Source of the DNA: Anaeramoeba ignava
Taxonomy: Eukaryota; Metamonada; Anaeramoebidae
Reading direction: 5' to 3'
DNA: 64,000 nt
Assembly (NCBI GenBank): GCA_028826165.1
Contig: JAPDFW010000055.1
Location: 203,501-267,500, forward strand
A program made the translations under genes and the position numbers. Each line of letters begins with the position of its first letter. Position 1 is the stretch's first letter. The notes under the pieces are model-generated. The model saw only the letters and a list, made by a program, of their open reading frames with translations, had not been told where the DNA came from and did no database searches. Below, piece after piece: positions 59,984-64,000 of this stretch.

Positions 59984-60936
59984 AATTTTTCCAATATTTT
60001 TACTAATGTTCTCTTTCTCCAATTTCTATTTTTTTTTATGTGATCTTCTTTTTTTTTTTTTTTTAATAAAGATTTGCGAAAAAAATTTTAGATTTTTCTC
60101 CTTTTTTTTTTTTTTTTAATAAAAATAAATTTTAAATAAAAAAAATCAATTAAATTAAAGAGAAACCATTTAAAGATCAAATTTAGAAATTTTTAAATAA
60201 AAGTTTTTAATACAATTAAAAACAAAAATAGGTGGAAAATCTAAAAAAAAAAAATTCTTATCAAATAAAAAATAAATAAAAAAAAATAAATAAAAAAAAA
60301 AAAAAAAAAAGTGAATTAAATTTTATCAAAATTATTATTAAGTTCTCTCAATTTTCTTTTCATTTTTGGTTTTATAGATTAAGTTTTAAATATTTTTTTT
60401 GATCATAATTAAATTTTTTAATTGAATTTTTTAATTGAATTTTTAATTAAATTTTTAATTGAATTTTTTAATTGAATTTTTAATTGAATTTTTAATTAAA
60501 TTTTTAATTGAATTTTTAATTGAATTTTTAATTGAATTTTTAAGCTTTCAAAATAAAAAAAATCAATTAAAAAGTGAAAAAAAGAAAAAAAATCAATTAA
60601 AAAGTGAAAAAAAGAAAATTAAATTAAATTAAATTAAATTAAATTAAATTTGTTTTGATTTTATTGATGAAATTAAAATAAAAAATTAAAATAATCAAAT
60701 AAAAAATTAATTAAATAACTGATTATTTCAATTATTATTCGTTTTTCTTACTTCTTTTTTTTTTTTAATAATAAAAATTGACAATTTAAATCAATTTTAA
60801 ATTAAATTTTAAAATTAAATTTAATTAATTTTAAGAAGAAAAAAGAAAGAAAAAAAAAAGCAAAAAAAAAAAAAATTTGTAAAAAAAAAAATTTTTTTCA
60901 AATCTCTTTTAGAAATACAATTTTTTTTTTTTGGAA
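59984..60936. other. Intergenic region between the two GATA-finger genes
   Basis: AT-rich, with poly(A)/poly(T) runs of 15-20 bp near 60,050, 60,105 and 60,300, and a TTAATTGAATTTT array at 60,410-60,545. It contains no gene, and presumably the promoter of the plus-strand gene that follows. Confidence 0.65.
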
Positions 60937-63886
60937 ATGCAACCATCAATTGCTGTTTGTTCAAACCCAATGTGTCGAACAAGTGACACTCCATTATGGA
61001 GAAGAATAGAAGGAGCTTTATTTTGTAATGCTTGTGCACTTTACAAAAAACGAACAGGACTTGATCGACTCCCAAATCCCGAGAAAAAGCCACAAAAACG
61101 ACCCAATAGAGCTTCAAGAAACAAAAAACGCAAAAAACAACAAGAATCTGAACAAGACCAATCAAAAACTGACTTGACAACTCATAAAACTAATTCCATC
61201 AAACAACCCAAAAGACTGCAAATTTCTCATAAAAAAAGAGGTGAACAAGTTAATCTTTCTTCTCAAAAAAATCAAAACAATCAAAACAATCAAAACAATC
61301 AAAACTCTCTTTCTCAAAAATCCAATCATAAAAATCAATTTGATTCTCAACAAAATCCACTTCATCCAAATATAAATTTTCAAAAAGATTCTTTTGAATT
61401 AGAATCTGAATTAAACGCTTTTTCTTTTACTCCTGATTCTTTAACTTTCCCTTTACCAAAAAATAACCAACCTCTTTATCCACAAAATCCTTTAATTGAT
61501 GATAATAATTATAATAATAATCAACCAAATGATTTGATTATTCCTTTTGATTGTGTCAACTGGCAAACTCAATCTCATCAAACTTTTGAAGTAAGTTTTT
61601 TTTAATTTTTTAATATTGAATTTAATTTTAAATAACAACAAATCAAAACTAAACAACCATTTTTATTTAAATTTCTTTTATTTAATTTTTAACAAAGAAA
61701 ATTTTTTTTTTTCTTTCTTTTTTCGAAATGATTTCTTCTTATCATATTCTTAATTGTTTTTATAATTTATATTTAATTATTTTTTATTTGATCTCAATTC
61801 AATTTTCAATTCAAATTTCAATTTAAATTTTAATTTAATTTAAATTTTATTTTAATTTTAATTTTCCTTTTATCAATTTTTGGAATAAACAAAAAAAAAA
61901 GCAAAAAAAAAATCAAAAGAAAAATCAAAAAGAAAAGAAAAAAGAAAAAGAAAAAGAAAATTTTTTTTTTTCCTTTTAAAATATAATTTAAAAAAGGAAT
62001 AAAATTGACTCTTTGAAAAATTAATTAATTTATAAAACTGACTTATTAAATATTTTTTCTTTAATTTGATTAATTTGATTAAATTGATTAATTGTTTTAA
62101 ATTTAAATTTTAAATTTAATTTTAATTGATCTTTTCAATAATAATTACAATAACAATAATTAAATACGTTTTTATTTTTGATTAAATAATCATTCTTTCC
62201 TCTTTTCAAAAATATAAATATAAAATCAAAAATATAATGATCAATTTTAAAAGGAATTGAATTGATCAAACTAATTCAAAATCAAAACAAACCCAAACTA
62301 AAATTTATTCCAATTTATTTTTATTTAAAAAAGAAGAAAAATTTTTTTTTTGATTATATTTTTTCCCTTATTTCTTCAAATATAAATCTAAATATAAATA
62401 TAAATATAAATATAATTATAAATATAAATATAAATATAAATATAAATATAAATATAAATATAAATATAAATATAAATATAAATATAAATATAAATATAAA
62501 TATAAATATAAATATAAATATAAATATAAATATAAATCTAAATATAAATATAAAATATAAATAAAAAGTGGAATAAAAAGTGGAATAAAAAGTGGAATCT
62601 AAATATAAATAAAAATATAAATATAAATATAAATATAAATATAAATATAAATATAAATATAAATATAAATATAAATATAAATATAAATCAAATATAAATA
62701 AAAAGTGGAATAAAAAAAATCAAAAATAAAAATAAAAATAAATATAAAATATAAATATAAATATAAATATAAATATAAATATAAATATAAATATAAATAT
62801 AAATATAATTATAAATATAAATATAAATATAAATATAAAATATAAATATAAATATAAATATAAATATAAATAAATCTAAATATAAAATAAAAATATAAAT
62901 ATAAATATAAATATAAATCTAAATATAAATATAAATATAAATATAAATATAAATATAAATATAAATATAAATATAAAATAAAAAATATAAATATAAAATA
63001 TAAAATATAAATATAAATATATAAATATAAATAAATATAAATAAAATTATAAATATAAATATAAATATAAATATAAATATAAAATAAATATAAAAATATA
63101 AATATAAATATAAATATAAATATAAAAATGTAAATATAAATATAAATATAAATATAAATATAAATATAAATATAAATATAAATATAAAATATAAATATAA
63201 ATATAAATGTAAAATTAAAAATAAATAAAATATAAATATAAATATAAATATAAATCTAAATATAAATAAAAATCTAAATATAAATATAAATATAAATATA
63301 AATATAAATATAAATATAAATATAAATATAAATATAAATCTAAATCTAAATCTAAATATAAATATAAATCTAAATCTAAATATAAATATAATTATAAATA
63401 TAAATAAAAAGTGGAATAAAAAGTGGAATAAAAAGTGGAATTTAAATATTAATATAAATATAAATCTAAATCTAAATCTAAATCTAAATCTAAATCTAAA
63501 TCTAAATCTAAATCTAAATCTAAATCTAAATCTAAATATAAATCTAAATCTGGAAATTAATTTATCTTTTTTTTTAGGAATATTGGAATAATGTATCTCA
63601 ATCATCTGTATTAATTTATCCTGGAGATTGTGTTGGATTAAGAACTGTTAATGGATATGAAATTTTTGCACTTGTTAAAAACATAATTTATGAAATGGAA
63701 ACTCATGTACCATTTCTTCAAGTTCAATGGTTGATCCCTAAATCAGCTAATAAATTTGGTGTTCTGATTGGTTTTGGATTAGAAGATTTCACTTCTCCAA
63801 ATGATTTTTTAATGGGAAATGAAGAACCGATTCCTCAATCAATTTTGTCAATTACAAGAAAACTTCCATTCCACTTTCTATTTTGA
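60937..63886 (+). CDS. GATA zinc-finger protein with BAH-like C-terminus, two exons
   Basis: Exons 60937-61590 and 63578-63886 (donor GTAAGT, acceptor TTTTTAG, phase 0) give 320 residues. The first ATG in frame is at 60,937; the frame is open a little further upstream without ATG. The finger starts at residue 7: CSNPMC RTSDTPLWRR ... ALFCNACALYKKRTG, a canonical GATA core with a CX4C first pair. A basic tail (KKPQKRPNRASRNKKRKK) probably helps DNA binding and nuclear import. The middle is Asn/Gln-rich with a short NNQ repeat. Exon 2 encodes SSVLIYPGDCVGLRT, GYEIFALVKNII and VPFLQVQWLIPKS, resembling the first half of a BAH domain, but the rest is not clearly BAH. Probably a sequence-specific transcription or chromatin factor. 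The finger is firm; the BAH reading is tentative. Confidence 0.85.
61591..63577 (+). repeat. 1.99-kb intron of the GATA/BAH-like gene with ATAAAT hexamer arrays
   Basis: The first 780 bp are non-repetitive and AT-rich. From about 62,385 to 63,555 there are ATAAAT hexamer runs with CTAAAT variants (nearly pure at 63,460-63,535) broken by GTGGAATAAAAA motifs at 62,568-62,596, 62,702-62,713 and 63,408-63,440. Splice sites are intact. Confidence 0.92.
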
Positions 63887-64000
63887 TTTTTTTTTAATTC
63901 TTCTTATTTTTTTTTGATTATTACTTTTTTTTGTTTTCTTTTGTTTTCTTTCTGTATTTAAAAAGAAAGGAAATTTTATTCATGTTTTCTAACCAAATTT
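63887..64000. other. 3' flank of the GATA/BAH-like gene
   Basis: T-rich sequence after the stop codon, with TTTTGTTTTCTTTTGTTTTC. No further gene is visible before the window ends. Confidence 0.5.

Noticed and set aside
62262-63605. Asn-Ile and Phe/Arg-rich ORFs around 62,262-62,564 and 62,919-63,605
   Set aside because: They are translations of the ATAAAT array within the spliced intron of the GATA/BAH-like gene.
1-64000. tRNA, rRNA or other structured RNA genes
   Set aside because: By reading, no GC-richer cloverleaf, GTTCGA-type box or rRNA-like segment was seen on either strand. A covariance-model scan was not possible here, so small ncRNAs cannot be excluded.

Overview
This is an extremely AT-rich nuclear segment of a unicellular eukaryote. 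The genes have GT-AG introns, several with long tandem arrays inside, and the proteins are eukaryotic housekeeping or signalling families (SEC23, TBC Rab-GAPs, AMPK-related kinase, alpha-actinin, guanylate kinase, KPTN, GATA fingers, TRIP4). Asn/Gln-, Lys/Glu- and Asn/Ser-rich runs encoded by hexamer or dodecamer repeats interrupt many proteins. This fits a free-living amoeboid or flagellate protist; an anaeramoebid-like organism is possible, but nothing here fixes the taxon. No bacterial operon, virus, transposase, tRNA, rRNA or CRISPR array was seen.

Layout. 1-920: 3' part of a TRIP4/ASC-1 homologue (+). 1.4-3.3 kb: an F-box protein and an APH-fold phosphotransferase (both -). 4.5-7.3 kb: a long-chain acyl-CoA synthetase with a coiled-coil/cysteine N-terminal extension (+). 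8.0-11.9 kb: a MARK/AMPK-type kinase in three exons (-). 14.6-18.7 kb: a secreted RNase T2 in two exons separated by a 3.4-kb satellite intron (-), then a decayed copy of it. 19.5-25.6 kb: a tandem duplication of about 3 kb with two secreted/surface lectin-like genes (+), each followed by a guanylate kinase 3' end; only the second kinase is complete (-). 27.1-31.9 kb: SEC23 (+), sharing a 96-bp divergent intergenic region with guanylate kinase. 32.0-36.2 kb: a TBC1D5-like Rab-GAP (-). 36.4-41.1 kb: a 24-bp satellite with higher-order structure. 41.2-42.5 kb: a kaptin (KICSTOR subunit) homologue (+). 42.6-53.0 kb: two tandem alpha-actinin-like genes (-) with three versus six copies of a 417-bp internal repeat. 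53.5-57.2 kb: a TBC1D13-like Rab-GAP in seven exons (-). 58.1-60.0 kb: a GATA-type finger joined to 53BP1-like tandem BRCT domains (+). 60.9-63.9 kb: a second GATA-finger protein with a BAH-like C-terminus (+).

Two features cut across the window. First, tandem arrays fill most of the large introns and long intergenic spaces, with a different unit at almost every place and splice sites left intact. Second, eight of the gene models carry small frameshifts, nearly all one-base changes in homopolymers or steps inside microsatellites. When each is allowed for, the protein lengths match their families, and the two alpha-actinins differ by exactly three repeats plus one residue. Consensus errors are therefore the simplest reading, though real pseudogenes cannot be excluded from the sequence alone. 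The only firm pseudogenes are the second RNase T2 and the first guanylate kinase copy.

Functionally the genes are mostly unrelated neighbours: secretion (SEC23), endosomal Rab control (two TBC proteins), nutrient sensing or polarity (KPTN, AMPK-related kinase), actin crosslinking, lipid activation and transcription/chromatin. The candidates for something new are the GATA-BRCT fusion, the lectin-like pair with different C-termini, and the satellite-filled introns.
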